This document shows positions 26,785 through 36,624 of a stretch of 64,000 bases of DNA, in pieces. The notes below the pieces were generated by a model, which was not told the origin of the DNA, did not search any database, and saw only the letters and a list, made by a program, of their open reading frames with translations. Position numbers and translations under genes: made by a program. The stretch is from Candidatus Nitrosoglobus terrae (lineage in GTDB: Bacteria > Pseudomonadota > Gammaproteobacteria > Nitrosococcales > Nitrosococcaceae), in contig NZ_AP014836.1 of the NCBI RefSeq assembly GCF_002356115.1, positions 744,001-808,000 of the forward strand, in the 5' to 3' direction. Within the stretch, counting starts at the first letter, position 1, and each line of letters begins with the position of its first letter.

Positions 26785-27891
26785 ATGCCTTTAAGCAAGA
26801 TAAAAGCTATTATCCAAGATATCCGCCAAGGAAAAATGGTGATTTTAATGGACGATGAAGGTCGAGAAAATGAAGGCGACCTGATGATGGCAGCCTCCAA
26901 GGTAACGGCCCAGGATATTAATTTTATGGCTCGTTATGGGCGCGGTCTTATTTGCCTTACCTTGACTGAGGAACGCTGTCGCCAGCTTCGGTTACCCTTG
27001 ATGGTAGTAGATAATAATACTAAGCATAATACTAACTTTACCGTATCTATCGAAGCGGCAACAGGTATAACTACTGGAATTTCAGCCGTAGATCGAGCCC
27101 GTACTGTGCAGGCGGCAGTAGCGCCCGGGGCTAGGCCGGAAGATCTGGTTCAACCTGGGCATATTTTCCCTCTGATGGCGCGGCCGGGTGGAGTGCTAAC
27201 TCGAACGGGTCATACTGAAGCTGGTTGTGATTTAGCACGGCTAGCGGGTCTGGAATCGGCAGCGGTTATTGTAGAAATCCTCAATGAAGATGGGACGATG
27301 GCTCGCCGGCCAGATTTAGAGGTTTTTGCTGAGCGTCACGGCCTGAAACTAGGCACGATAGCGGATCTGATTCATTATCGCTTGGAGCATGAACAATCAA
27401 TAGCTAAAATAACAGAATGCAGCCTTCCTACAGCACAAGGAATATTTCGCCTTTTGGCTTACCAAGATCTAGTAGATCAGCAACTCCATTTTGCCTTGAT
27501 CAGAGGGGAAATCGATCCTGAAGAGGCCATTTTAGTGCGAGTGCATATGGCTGATACTTTAGGTGATATCCTTCAGGTGCAGCGTAGTGATTGTGGTTGG
27601 CCGTTGCGAGATACCATGACTCGTATTGCTCAGGCTGGTACGGGGGTAGTGGTGATTTTGCGTAGACAGGAACCTGCTCATGAACTCATTGAGCGAATCC
27701 AAAACTATCGGCTAGAAGATCAGGGGGTTTCTTTGCCCCAGCAAGCCCCGGCGAATGATTTACGCACCTATGGTGTAGGTGCTCAGATCTTAAGGGATCT
27801 GGGTATACGCAGGATGCGGATTATGGGAGCACCAAAACGGATGCACGGGCTACCCGGATTTGATCTGGAAGTCGTGGAGTATGTTAGCTAG
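26785..27891 (+). CDS. ribB: 3,4-dihydroxy-2-butanone-4-phosphate synthase fused to a degenerate GTP cyclohydrolase II domain (RibBX type)
   Basis: The N-terminal RibB domain makes the four-carbon riboflavin precursor from ribulose 5-phosphate. Of 368 residues, the first 200 or so have [13 protein letters not shown], the phosphate-binding [16 protein letters not shown] and a late [14 protein letters not shown]. The C-terminal third resembles GTP cyclohydrolase II, but the three-Cys zinc site is not intact: the region reads [20 protein letters not shown], with only one of the Cys kept. RibA activity is therefore unlikely. Many proteobacteria carry such hybrids (RibBX); an active RibA should lie elsewhere. 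The stop overlaps rnhB. Confidence 0.93.
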   Translation: MPLSKIKAIIQDIRQGKMVILMDDEGRENEGDLMMAASKVTAQDINFMARYGRGLICLTLTEERCRQLRLPLMVVDNNTKHNTNFTVSIEAATGITTGISAVDRARTVQAAVAPGARPEDLVQPGHIFPLMARPGGVLTRTGHTEAGCDLARLAGLESAAVIVEILNEDGTMARRPDLEVFAERHGLKLGTIADLIHYRLEHEQSIAKITECSLPTAQGIFRLLAYQDLVDQQLHFALIRGEIDPEEAILVRVHMADTLGDILQVQRSDCGWPLRDTMTRIAQAGTGVVVILRRQEPAHELIERIQNYRLEDQGVSLPQQAPANDLRTYGVGAQILRDLGIRRMRIMGAPKRMHGLPGFDLEVVEYVS

Positions 27892-28489
27892 TTCTTCTAC
27901 GGAAGCTACAGATCAAGCATTGAAGCAACGGCAATGGATTGCGGGAGTGGATGAAGTAGGACGAGGTCCGTTAGCTGGGCCTGTAGTTGCCGGAGCGGTT
28001 ATTCTTGATCCAGAAAAACCCATCCTAGGGGTGCGAGATTCCAAGCAGCTCACCGCATCTGCTCGGGAACGTTTAGCGCCTATGATCCAAGAACAGGCGA
28101 TTGCTTGGGCATTAGGTCGAGCTGAAGTTGAAGAAATTGATATCCTAAATATTTTTCAAGCCAGTCTCTTAGCCATGGCACGCGCTATTGCAGGTCTTGC
28201 CATTGTGCCTTCCCTCGTATTAGTGGATGGTAAACACTGCCCGCCTACGCCTTATCCTGTTCGTGCCATTATTAAAGGAGATCAAAAAATTATAGCTATT
28301 AGTGCGGCTGCTATCGTGGCCAAAGTGGCTCGCGATGAAGAAATGATTGCTTTGGATCAACACTACCCCGGCTATGGCTTTAAAGCCCATAAAGGCTATC
28401 CCACCCGCGCCCATTTAGCTGCTTTGGAACGGTTAGGGCCTTGCCCGCTCCATCGGCGATCTTTTCGCCCCATAAAACAATATCTTTAA
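27881..28489 (+). CDS. rnhB: Ribonuclease HII
   Basis: Cleaves RNA in RNA/DNA hybrids and at single ribonucleotides. 202 residues from the ATG at 27881, which overlaps the end of ribBX. It has the catalytic [19 protein letters not shown] (two acidic residues), LVDGKHCPP, and the late [20 protein letters not shown] with its conserved HRRSF tail. Normally linked to lpxB-dnaE; the position after the riboflavin genes is unusual. Confidence 0.96.
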   Translation: MLASSSTEATDQALKQRQWIAGVDEVGRGPLAGPVVAGAVILDPEKPILGVRDSKQLTASARERLAPMIQEQAIAWALGRAEVEEIDILNIFQASLLAMARAIAGLAIVPSLVLVDGKHCPPTPYPVRAIIKGDQKIIAISAAAIVAKVARDEEMIALDQHYPGYGFKAHKGYPTRAHLAALERLGPCPLHRRSFRPIKQYL

Positions 28490-28498
28490 TCAAATACC

Positions 28499-29443
28499 AT
28501 GAGTCGCCTCTCTCAGGTGCAAAGGATTGCTCAATGGCTTATGGCTCATCCACAAGAACGGTTTACGGCGCGGCAGCTGGCAGAAAATATTGTTTCCCGC
28601 TATCCAGAGGATTATGAAGATAAACGGATAAATTCTAGGTTTATTAACAATAATGCTTTTATTAGCCAAATCGTAGCCGAGATCGGTAGTCAAAAGAATG
28701 GAATTGCCCGTTGTCATCAAGGTATCCGTTGGCAAGATAAACCTAGGCCCCGAGTGTATTGGTTTGATCCTGATCCAAATTTATCCCCGATGTCCATTAC
28801 TGAGATTGAAGATGAGGACAGCGGGGAAGATGCACCGATTATTCGAGAGAGTGCAAGTTTAACCGAACGGGATTTATATCCGTTGCTTATGCAATATCTT
28901 AAAGCTCAACAGCTCTATTGTATGCGTATTGATGAAAAGCGCTCTAAAAATCAACGAGGTAACGGAGGTAATCATTGGCTTCATCCTGATATGGTAGCGA
29001 TGCAGCCGGTAGCTAAAAATTGGCATGAGCTGGTGCGTACCTGCGTATTGAAGGGGGGAGGGCAAAGCGTGCGCTTATGGGCATTTGAGGTAAAAAAAGA
29101 GTTGAATCGAAGTACGGTGCGCCAATATTTCTTCCAAGCAGTGAGTAATTCTAGCTGGGCGAATGAAGGTTATCTGGTAGGTACGGAAATAAGTGGCGAC
29201 GGTACGGAGGAGGAGCTGCGGATTCTGTCTGCGTTACACGGTATTGGGGTAATGATTCTTGATACAAAAAATCCTACTGAAAGTGAAATTATGCTTCCAG
29301 CAAGGGCTAAGCTTGAAATTGATTGGCATTCCGTAAATCGCTTAGTAGCAGAAAATGAAGATATGAAAGAGTTCGTTGACTTGGTATCTACTTATTATGA
29401 AACTGGGCGGCTTAGATCTAAGGATTGGAACAGAATTAACTAA
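28499..29443 (+). CDS. COG2958/HrgA-like protein, putative PD-(D/E)XK nuclease with HARE-HTH
   Basis: 314 residues, nine bases after rnhB. The N-terminus (about residues 1-60) looks like a winged-helix HARE-HTH domain: VQRIAQWLMAHPQERFTARQ. The C-terminal half has HPDMVAM followed about 30 residues later by LWAFEVKKELN, a D...ExK pattern like that of PD-(D/E)XK nucleases and the HrgA proteins found near restriction systems in Helicobacter. Enzyme activity is an inference. It could serve defence or DNA repair; no methylase is adjacent. Confidence 0.65.
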   Translation: MSRLSQVQRIAQWLMAHPQERFTARQLAENIVSRYPEDYEDKRINSRFINNNAFISQIVAEIGSQKNGIARCHQGIRWQDKPRPRVYWFDPDPNLSPMSITEIEDEDSGEDAPIIRESASLTERDLYPLLMQYLKAQQLYCMRIDEKRSKNQRGNGGNHWLHPDMVAMQPVAKNWHELVRTCVLKGGGQSVRLWAFEVKKELNRSTVRQYFFQAVSNSSWANEGYLVGTEISGDGTEEELRILSALHGIGVMILDTKNPTESEIMLPARAKLEIDWHSVNRLVAENEDMKEFVDLVSTYYETGRLRSKDWNRIN

Positions 29444-29515
29444 AGTGTTTATCCATCGCCTTTCTGGCGTTTTGTATGCTTATCCTTATTTTTATTATTT
29501 GTGAAGATTTAACCC

Positions 29516-31150
29516 ATGTCATTAGCAGAATTTACCCGAGAGATTGAGAAAAGAAGAACTTTCGCTATTATTTCCCACCCGGATGCGGGTAAAACCACTT
29601 TAACCGAAAAGTTACTGCTGTTTGGCGGCGCTATTCAGCTTGCCGGTACAGTAAAGGCCCGTAAGTCAGCTCGCCATGCGACTTCTGACTGGATGGAGCT
29701 GGAAAAGCAGCGAGGAATTTCGGTGACTTCATCGGTGATGCAGTTTCCTTATCAGCACTGCATTATCAATTTACTGGATACCCCGGGCCATGCTGATTTT
29801 TCAGAGGATACCTATCGGACGTTAACGGCGGTAGATTCAGCGTTAATGGTCATTGATAGCGCTAAAGGGGTGGAGGAGCGGACCATTAAGCTGATGGAAG
29901 TTTGTCGCCTGCGTAATACGCCTATTTTAACGTTTATTAACAAACTCGATCGAGAGGGACGAGATCCTATTGATCTCTTAGATGAAATTGAGCAAGTGTT
30001 AGATATCCAGTGCGCCCCCGTGACTTGGCCGATTGGTATGGGAAAGCGTTTTAAGGGGATTTTTCATTTAATTCATAATCACATTCATCTATTTAGCCCG
30101 ACTCATAGTGGCAAGATTAAAACCGGAGAGCAGATCCAAGGGTTAGTTAATCCCCGTCTTGACGAGCTATTAGGCAGCCAGGCGGAAGAGCTGCGGGAAG
30201 AAATTGGACTGGTACAAGGGGCTAGCCATACGTTTAATCAAGAATCCTTTCTGGCAGGTGAGCTTACGCCTGTATTTTTTGGCTCCGCTATGAATAATTT
30301 TGGAGTTGAAGAGTTACTGAATGCTTACGTGGAGTATGCGCCAGCGCCGCAAGATCGGAAAACAACAACACGTAAAGTTGCTCCTAATGAGTCAAAATTT
30401 AGTGGCTTCGTCTTTAAAATTCAGGCCAATATGGATCCTCAGCACCGAGATCGGATTGCTTTTCTGCGGGTTTGCTCTGGTAGTTATCAGAAAGGAATGC
30501 GATTGCGCCATGTACGCTTGGAGCGAGAAATACAGATAGCTAACGCCTTAACGTTTATGGCAGGAGAGCGAGAGCAGGCAGAGGAGGCTTACCCTGGGGA
30601 TATTATTGGCCTTCATAACCATGGAACAATTCAAATCGGCGATACTTTTAGCCAAGGGGAGGCGTTGCAATTTACCGGAATTCCTCATTTTGCGCCAGAG
30701 CTTTTTCGTCGAGTGCGACTGAAAGATCCTTTGCGAATGAAAGCGTTGCTTAAAGGGCTACAGCAACTTAGTGAGGAGGGGGCAACTCAATTATTTCGGC
30801 CCCTCATGGGTAATGATCTGATTTTAGGTGCAGTGGGCGTACTACAGTTTGATGTGGTCGCTCATCGGCTCAAGCATGAATACAATGTGGATTGTGGTTA
30901 TGAGAATGTAAATGTCATTACTGCCCGTTGGATCAGTAGTAATGATTCAAAGCGGCTTGGTGAATTTCGTACTAAAGCGGCTATTAATTTAGCTTTAGAT
31001 GGTGCTGGAGATCTGACTTACCTAGCTCCTACGCGGGTTAATTTAGATCTCACCATGGAACGTTGGCCGGAGATTACTTTTCATGCTATTCGTGAGCATA
31101 GCCATGGAGTTGAAGGAGCAGATATAGCCGCTGTTGGCGTAGGTTTTTGA
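29516..31150 (+). CDS. prfC: Peptide chain release factor 3
   Basis: Translational GTPase that removes RF1/RF2 from the ribosome after termination. 544 residues. G motifs [29 protein letters not shown] and [10 protein letters not shown] are intact; the following domains have [20 protein letters not shown] and the C-terminal [14 protein letters not shown]. It is a single-gene unit with a short gap before it. Identification is firm because RF3 differs from EF-G in the [20 protein letters not shown] segment after the P-loop. Confidence 0.97.
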   Translation: MSLAEFTREIEKRRTFAIISHPDAGKTTLTEKLLLFGGAIQLAGTVKARKSARHATSDWMELEKQRGISVTSSVMQFPYQHCIINLLDTPGHADFSEDTYRTLTAVDSALMVIDSAKGVEERTIKLMEVCRLRNTPILTFINKLDREGRDPIDLLDEIEQVLDIQCAPVTWPIGMGKRFKGIFHLIHNHIHLFSPTHSGKIKTGEQIQGLVNPRLDELLGSQAEELREEIGLVQGASHTFNQESFLAGELTPVFFGSAMNNFGVEELLNAYVEYAPAPQDRKTTTRKVAPNESKFSGFVFKIQANMDPQHRDRIAFLRVCSGSYQKGMRLRHVRLEREIQIANALTFMAGEREQAEEAYPGDIIGLHNHGTIQIGDTFSQGEALQFTGIPHFAPELFRRVRLKDPLRMKALLKGLQQLSEEGATQLFRPLMGNDLILGAVGVLQFDVVAHRLKHEYNVDCGYENVNVITARWISSNDSKRLGEFRTKAAINLALDGAGDLTYLAPTRVNLDLTMERWPEITFHAIREHSHGVEGADIAAVGVGF

Positions 31151-31214
31151 TACGTTAATCTTCCCCAAATTTCAACGTTTTATGGCATTGCGATCTCACT
31201 AGGCTGAATTCATC

Positions 31215-34200
31215 ATGATAAAGCAGAAGGCAGTTTTTTTTATTTTAGGGCTGGTATTTTTGGGAATACCCCCCCTCTGGGCTGAAGAAATTCACCATCA
31301 ATTACAGGTTCATCTTGATCCAGAAACCCATTACCTAAAAGTGACAGATACCATTACTTTACCAAAGAGCTACACTTCTCCGGTGGCTTTTCGGCTTCAC
31401 GCCCATCTTAATCCGCGTATTACAAGTTCTGGAATACGGCTTCAACTGTTGAAGCAAAGTGAATTTATAGAGGATTATACTCTTGAATTCCCAGCCCAAA
31501 CTCATCAGCTTACTTTAGCGTATGAAGGGGAAATCTTTCATCCTATTGCCCCAATTAGTGAGGAGTACGCCCATAGCTTCAGCGCCTCACCGGGGCTGAT
31601 AAGCCCAGAAGGGGTTTTTCTTGCGGGAGGAAGTTTCTGGTATCCCCACTTTGCGACGGATGATCTGATAGATTTTTCTTTAACGGTTCAGTTACCCTCA
31701 GAATGGCGCTCGGTAAGTCAAGGAATGCGAGCTAAACGGGCGACAGATGGAGAGGGTACTGAGGAAATATGGAAAATAGATCACCCTCAGGAGGAAATTT
31801 ATCTGTTAGCAGGGCGCTTTACGGAATATCAGGATAAAACCGGTCAAGTGGAGGCTATGGTATTTCTACGCCAACCGGATTCTGCCCTCGCTCATAAATA
31901 TTTAGCCGCTACCGGTCAATATATTGATATGTATCGCCAGCTGATCGGCCCTTACCCCTATGGTAAATTTGCCTTAGTAGAAAATTTCTGGGAAACCGGC
32001 TATGGCATGCCTTCTTTTACCTTGCTGGGGCCACAGGTTATTCGCTTTCCTTTTATCCTCCAATCTTCCTACCCTCATGAGATTCTTCATAATTGGTGGG
32101 GAAATGGAGTCTATGTGGATTATGCCCATGGCAATTGGTCTGAGGGGCTTACCAGTTATTTAGCGGATCATTTGCTCAAAGAACAGCAGCATCAGGGCAT
32201 AGAGTATCGACGGGAAACCCTGCAAAAATATACCGACTATGTACAGGGCGAGCGGGATTTCCCTTTAACTGAATTTCGCGGCCGGCATAGTGCCGTTACC
32301 CAGGCCGTGGGTTATGGTAAAACCTTGATGCTGTTCCATATGCTTCGCCAGCAGTTAGGTGACTCAGCTTTTATTAAAGGACTACAGCAGCTGTATCGCC
32401 AAAACCTATTCCAAGTCACTAGCTTTGATGGGGTGGAGCAAGTCTTTAATCAAGTGAGTAACCAATCATTAGCGCCTTTTTTTAAGCAATGGGTAGATCG
32501 TACCGGAGCGCCTTTTTTACAGGTGCATGAGGCGCAAGTTAAGCCAGTGGAGGGAAAATATCTTTTAACTGCTACGATTGAGCAGCTCCAATCGGGTGAA
32601 GCTTATCAATTGGAATTGCCTCTAGTGATTTATCTGGAAGGGGTCAGTGAAGCTTACCAAACCTGGGTGTCTATGACGGAGAAAACCTATTCGCTTAAAC
32701 TAACCTTACCCGCCCGCCCGTTACGCTTAGAGGTAGACCCTCAATTTGATTTATTTCGGCGATTACATCGTAATGAAATTCCTCCAGCCCTGAGTCAGGC
32801 TTTTGGAGCCGATCGGGCTTTGGCGATATTGCCTTCCCAAGCGCCTGCTCCAATTCAGGAAGGCTATGGAAAACTCATTCGCCAATGGCAGCGTGAGGGA
32901 AGGAATATTAAGATCATGAAGGATGATTCTTTGGCTAAATTACCCACTGAGCAGACGGTATGGCTATTTGGATGGGAGAATCGATTTCGTTCAGTATTTA
33001 ACGAATCTCTTGCAGGTTATAGTTATAAAGCCGCTGAAGATAGCATAGATATTGAAGGAAATACGCTTCGTCGGGATGAGCACTCAGTAGTAGTGACTAC
33101 CCGTCATCGAGATAATCCCGATCATGCCTTTGCTTGGGTGGCTACGGATAAGGTAGCAGCCATGCCTGGGTTAGCCCGTAAGCTTCCTCACTATGGTAAG
33201 TACAGCTATTTGGGCTTTACGGGTACCGATCCTGAAAATGTGATAAAAGGCCAATGGCCAGTGATTAACTCACCGATGTCAATAGAGCTGATTAAGGATC
33301 ATGCGCCTATAAAAGCTAAGCTTCCTGTAAGCAAACCTTTGATAGCACTTCCACCGCTTTTTAACGCCCAGCGGATGGTACAGGATATTGCTTATCTCTC
33401 TGATCCCAAATTAGCAGGTCGCGGGCTGGGTACACCAGAACTAGAGCAAGCGGCTGATTATATTGCAAGAGAGTTTCAAGCTGCAGGACTGAAGCCAGCT
33501 GTAGGTGGAAATTATGCTCAGATTTGGACGCAAAAAATTAACGGACTAGCACAACCCGTTGCGATTCGTAATGTGGTGGGCGTGTTTCTTGGCACCGATT
33601 TTACTTTGCCTGCAGTAGTAATAGGCGCGCATTACGATCATTTGGGCCGAGGATGGCCAGATGTTCATCAAGAAGATGAAGGTAAGATTCATCCTGGCGC
33701 GGATGATAATGCCAGTGGTATTGGGGTCATGCTTGAATTAGCGCGAATTATGGGACCTCATTGGCAATCTAAACGCAGTGTCATCTTTGTTGCTTTTACC
33801 GCCGAAGAGGCTGGAAGATTGGGATCTATTCATTATGTACAAGAATTAGGCGATCATCCTGAAAAATCTATTATGACTATGATTAATTTGGATACGGTAG
33901 GCCGTCTGGGATCAGGTCATTTGCTGGTGCTTGCTGCTAACTCTGCTCGGGAATGGGGGGCTATCTTTCAAGGAGCAGGTTTTGTTACAGGCATTCCGGT
34001 CGATATTGCTGTTAATAACATTGCCTCAACAAGCGATCAGGCCAGTTTTCTCGAGGTAGGAATTCCAGCGGTACAACTTTTTACCGGTGCCCATGAAGAT
34101 TACCATCGCCCTACCGATACGGTGGATAAGATTGATTCTACAGGGTTGATTAAAGTAGCTTCCGTATTAAAAGAGGCGGTGGAGTATCTGACTACTCGTG

Positions 34201-34535
34201 TTGAGCCATTAACTTCTAAAAAAATTTTAGCGCAGCAGGAAGACTTAAATAATAAACCGCAATTATTAGGACGAAAGATAACGCTAGGCACAATACCCGA
34301 TTTTACTTGGGCTAGAAAAGGGGTTCGTCTTTCGGGGGTGACTCCAGGTACGCCGGCAGATAAAGCGGGATTACAGAAGAACGATATTATTGTTGGGATT
34401 AATAATAAGGCCATTAATACTTTAACAGATCTGGCTAATGTGCTTCGTACCTTAAAGGAAGGGGATTCTGTAGTTATTAGCTTTTTGCGCGGCCCGCAAG
34501 AGCAGATGGTCGCGACCCATGTGATTGCACGATAA
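31215..34535 (+). CDS. Secreted multidomain metallopeptidase: M1-like, M28 and PDZ domains fused
   Basis: 1106 residues, probably exported: signal peptide in the first 24 residues (VFFILGLVFLGIPPLWA). Residues about 25-500 resemble an M1 (gluzincin) peptidase, with HEILH at 288-292 and a Glu at 310; the usual GxMEN substrate motif is replaced by WETGYGMPSF. Residues about 720-1000 form an M28 aminopeptidase with its ligands in GAHYDHLG, GADDNASG, TAEEAG, NLDTVG and EDYHRPTDT. A PDZ domain (GTPADKAGLQKNDIIV) closes the protein. Substrate unknown; periplasmic peptide degradation is the plain guess. A TolB-like gene follows 16 bases on. Confidence 0.85.
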   Translation: MIKQKAVFFILGLVFLGIPPLWAEEIHHQLQVHLDPETHYLKVTDTITLPKSYTSPVAFRLHAHLNPRITSSGIRLQLLKQSEFIEDYTLEFPAQTHQLTLAYEGEIFHPIAPISEEYAHSFSASPGLISPEGVFLAGGSFWYPHFATDDLIDFSLTVQLPSEWRSVSQGMRAKRATDGEGTEEIWKIDHPQEEIYLLAGRFTEYQDKTGQVEAMVFLRQPDSALAHKYLAATGQYIDMYRQLIGPYPYGKFALVENFWETGYGMPSFTLLGPQVIRFPFILQSSYPHEILHNWWGNGVYVDYAHGNWSEGLTSYLADHLLKEQQHQGIEYRRETLQKYTDYVQGERDFPLTEFRGRHSAVTQAVGYGKTLMLFHMLRQQLGDSAFIKGLQQLYRQNLFQVTSFDGVEQVFNQVSNQSLAPFFKQWVDRTGAPFLQVHEAQVKPVEGKYLLTATIEQLQSGEAYQLELPLVIYLEGVSEAYQTWVSMTEKTYSLKLTLPARPLRLEVDPQFDLFRRLHRNEIPPALSQAFGADRALAILPSQAPAPIQEGYGKLIRQWQREGRNIKIMKDDSLAKLPTEQTVWLFGWENRFRSVFNESLAGYSYKAAEDSIDIEGNTLRRDEHSVVVTTRHRDNPDHAFAWVATDKVAAMPGLARKLPHYGKYSYLGFTGTDPENVIKGQWPVINSPMSIELIKDHAPIKAKLPVSKPLIALPPLFNAQRMVQDIAYLSDPKLAGRGLGTPELEQAADYIAREFQAAGLKPAVGGNYAQIWTQKINGLAQPVAIRNVVGVFLGTDFTLPAVVIGAHYDHLGRGWPDVHQEDEGKIHPGADDNASGIGVMLELARIMGPHWQSKRSVIFVAFTAEEAGRLGSIHYVQELGDHPEKSIMTMINLDTVGRLGSGHLLVLAANSAREWGAIFQGAGFVTGIPVDIAVNNIASTSDQASFLEVGIPAVQLFTGAHEDYHRPTDTVDKIDSTGLIKVASVLKEAVEYLTTRVEPLTSKKILAQQEDLNNKPQLLGRKITLGTIPDFTWARKGVRLSGVTPGTPADKAGLQKNDIIVGINNKAINTLTDLANVLRTLKEGDSVVISFLRGPQEQMVATHVIAR

Positions 34536-34551
34536 TTTTGGAGATAAAGTA

Positions 34552-35619
34552 ATGGAGAAAATAAAAGGTATCGCCCTAGGATTTTTGGTAATAACCCTAG
34601 GAATAAATGCTGGGACTACCTTAGCAGACTCTATGGATAGCCAAAGTAAGGATCTACGTTATTCGGGGGAAAACCATCTCACCCATCTTCGTCAGCTCAC
34701 TTTCGGGGGTGAAAATGCGGAGGCTTATTTTTCTTTTGATGGTAGTGAGCTGATTTTTCAATCAACCCGTGATGATTTAAAATGCGATGCCATTTTTCGT
34801 ATGAATACTGATGGTAGCCATGTACGTATGGTTTCTTCAGGCAAGGGAACGACGACCTGCTCATTTATTGCTCCAGATAATAAATCCATTATTTACGCTT
34901 CTACCCATCTGGCGAGTGATCAGTGCCCTCCTAAACCAGATTATTCGCAGGGTTATGTGTGGCCGGTACATAAAGGTTATGATATTTTTCGAGCCGATCC
35001 TGATGGCAGCCATCTAGTACGCTTAACCAATACCCTAGGATATGATGCTGAGGATGTTTATTCACCTTTAGGGGATAAGATTGTTTTTACCTCAGTACGC
35101 TCAGGCGATTTAGAGCTTTTTATGATGAACCCAGATGGCGGTGATGTAGAACAGCTTACCCATGAGCTTGGCTATGATGGCGGTGCTTTCTTCTCTTATG
35201 ATGGACAATGGATTGTTTGGCGGGCTTCTCGTCCTAAGGGCGAGGCGCTGAAAGATTACCAAAAACTACTTAGCCAAGGATTGGTTCGCCCCGGTAATTT
35301 AGAAATTTATATTATGAACTTAAAGGATCGTAAGCCCATTCAACTGACGAATAATGGCGCTGCTAATTTTGGCCCGTATTGGCATCCAGATGGTAAGCAT
35401 ATTATTTTTTCCTCTAATTTACGGGATCCCACAGGTCGTAATTTTGATTTATTTCTGATCAATGTGGATACTAAGAAAGTTGAACAGGTGACTCATTACC
35501 TTGGGTTTGATGGTTTTCCCATGTTCTCCCATGACGGGAAAAAACTTGTATTCTCTTCAAATCGTAACGGTAAAGTACAAGGGGAAACCAACGTGTTTAT
35601 AGCCGATTGGCAGCCGTAA
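34552..35619 (+). CDS. Periplasmic TolB-like beta-propeller (PD40 repeat) protein
   Basis: 355 residues from the ATG at 34552, chosen for TTGGAG upstream and because it starts a normal signal peptide (IALGFLVITLGINAGTTLA). The mature part is a series of PD40/WD40-like blades with recurring units: YSPLGDKIVFTSVRSGDLEL, HPDGKHIIFSSN, SHDGKKLVFSSNRNG. Such propellers often accompany secreted peptidases, and this one is probably co-transcribed with the M1/M28 gene. It is not TolB of the Tol-Pal system; the context is wrong and the length short. Confidence 0.75.
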   Translation: MEKIKGIALGFLVITLGINAGTTLADSMDSQSKDLRYSGENHLTHLRQLTFGGENAEAYFSFDGSELIFQSTRDDLKCDAIFRMNTDGSHVRMVSSGKGTTTCSFIAPDNKSIIYASTHLASDQCPPKPDYSQGYVWPVHKGYDIFRADPDGSHLVRLTNTLGYDAEDVYSPLGDKIVFTSVRSGDLELFMMNPDGGDVEQLTHELGYDGGAFFSYDGQWIVWRASRPKGEALKDYQKLLSQGLVRPGNLEIYIMNLKDRKPIQLTNNGAANFGPYWHPDGKHIIFSSNLRDPTGRNFDLFLINVDTKKVEQVTHYLGFDGFPMFSHDGKKLVFSSNRNGKVQGETNVFIADWQP

Positions 35620-35645
35620 TTGTAGATAGAAGATATTTAATGTAT

Positions 35646-35674
35646 AAAAAAAACCCCCGCAAATACCGGGGGTT
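35646..35674 (-). terminator. Rho-independent terminator (minus strand)
   Basis: AACCCCCG (35652-35659) pairs perfectly with CGGGGGTT (35667-35674) across a 7-base loop. On the minus strand the hairpin is followed by a run of eight T (A-run at 35646-35653). It suits the end of the minus-strand transcript from the DsbA-like gene, about 290 bases away, and may also stop the plus-strand TolB-like gene. Confidence 0.8.
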
Positions 35675-35781
35675 ATAAAAGAAAGGAGAGGCATATAACT
35701 AAAACTGTAACGATCTTCTAAGGGGTACACTTGGGGAAGTTGATGATCTTAGAAGTTATCGTATTAAGGCTAGAATATCAT

Positions 35782-35834
35782 TTTTATGGACTCAATAAAG
35801 AGCCACAATAACTATTTTGTATGAGTCCATAAAA
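35782..35834. repeat. 13-bp perfect inverted repeat
   Basis: TTTTATGGACTCA (35782-35794) and TGAGTCCATAAAA (35822-35834) are exact reverse complements 27 bases apart. There is no T-run. They could be ends of a tiny insertion relic or an operator. The rest of the 345-base gap between the TolB-like and DsbA-like genes is AT-rich and otherwise empty apart from the terminator. Confidence 0.5.
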
Positions 35835-35964
35835 TTCTATATCTAAAAAACCCTTAATATAAAAACCTTTTAAAAGAGCATGATAGTAACTAAAAGAACT
35901 ATTAATAGGTTAGCCTTGATTCTTAAATCGGCATCTATAGCGTATTCTTTAGCAAATAGTTTAT

Positions 35965-36582
35965 TTAGGAGAGCGCTTTAATTTGCTTAATAGTCTCTAA
36001 AGGGCTGTTATAGTCGATATGAAGCGGGTAACAATGTTGTAATTGCTTTAAAATTAAGCTTGGAAATCCAGTCGCGCCTAGTGTTTGACTAAGCTGAATT
36101 TCCCAAGTAAGCGCTGCGTGTGTTTCAGGGGAATTTAAATCATTTATGAACTGTATTCTGTCCAGCCCTAAATCAACTGCTAGAGAGATAAGAGTAGCAT
36201 CATCAGAAGGATTACGAGCCTGAAGATAATAAGCCCGTTGGATCTGCAGAATCATGGCCTCTTCAAATACTTTTCCTTGTTTGATAGCAGCAATTACAGC
36301 TCGACAAGCGGGATAAGTAGAGCGGCGAGGGTGGCATTTATCCCAGAAATCAAAATTAAATTCAGTGCGAGGGACTTCTTTTTGGATTTTCTTCCAAATA
36401 CCTTGAATTTTTTGCTGTAAAGTAAGCGGCATAGGTTCTTCTGTATCAGGCGCAAGACCTCCTAGCACATACTGAATGGAGATATTAGCAGGAAGCCTTA
36501 TTTTGATCCCCTGCCAGGTTGGGCGAAACGCCCAACACCAGCTACACATGGGATCATGGATGTAATAAAGGATGCTATCCAT
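35965..36582 (-). CDS. DsbA-family thioredoxin-fold protein (putative protein-disulfide isomerase)
   Basis: 205 residues with a thioredoxin-like CSWC at positions 13-16 (DPMCSWCWAFRPTWQ), a long helical insert, and the cis-proline segment GATGFPSLIL near residue 170. No signal peptide is seen, so it is likely cytoplasmic, closest to the COG3531/FrnE-like group of DsbA relatives. Its partner is unknown. It lies 42 bases downstream of the propeller gene on the same strand and is probably in the same transcript. Confidence 0.75.
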   Translation of the reverse strand: MDSILYYIHDPMCSWCWAFRPTWQGIKIRLPANISIQYVLGGLAPDTEEPMPLTLQQKIQGIWKKIQKEVPRTEFNFDFWDKCHPRRSTYPACRAVIAAIKQGKVFEEAMILQIQRAYYLQARNPSDDATLISLAVDLGLDRIQFINDLNSPETHAALTWEIQLSQTLGATGFPSLILKQLQHCYPLHIDYNSPLETIKQIKALS

Positions 36583-36624
36583 AGCTAATAAATACTCTGC
36601 TAGGTTACTTCCTATTACTCTTTT

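Noticed and set aside
29457-29473. Terminator before prfC (CGCC-TTTCT-GGCG-TTTT)
   Set aside because: Stem of only four pairs and short T-run; too weak to call.
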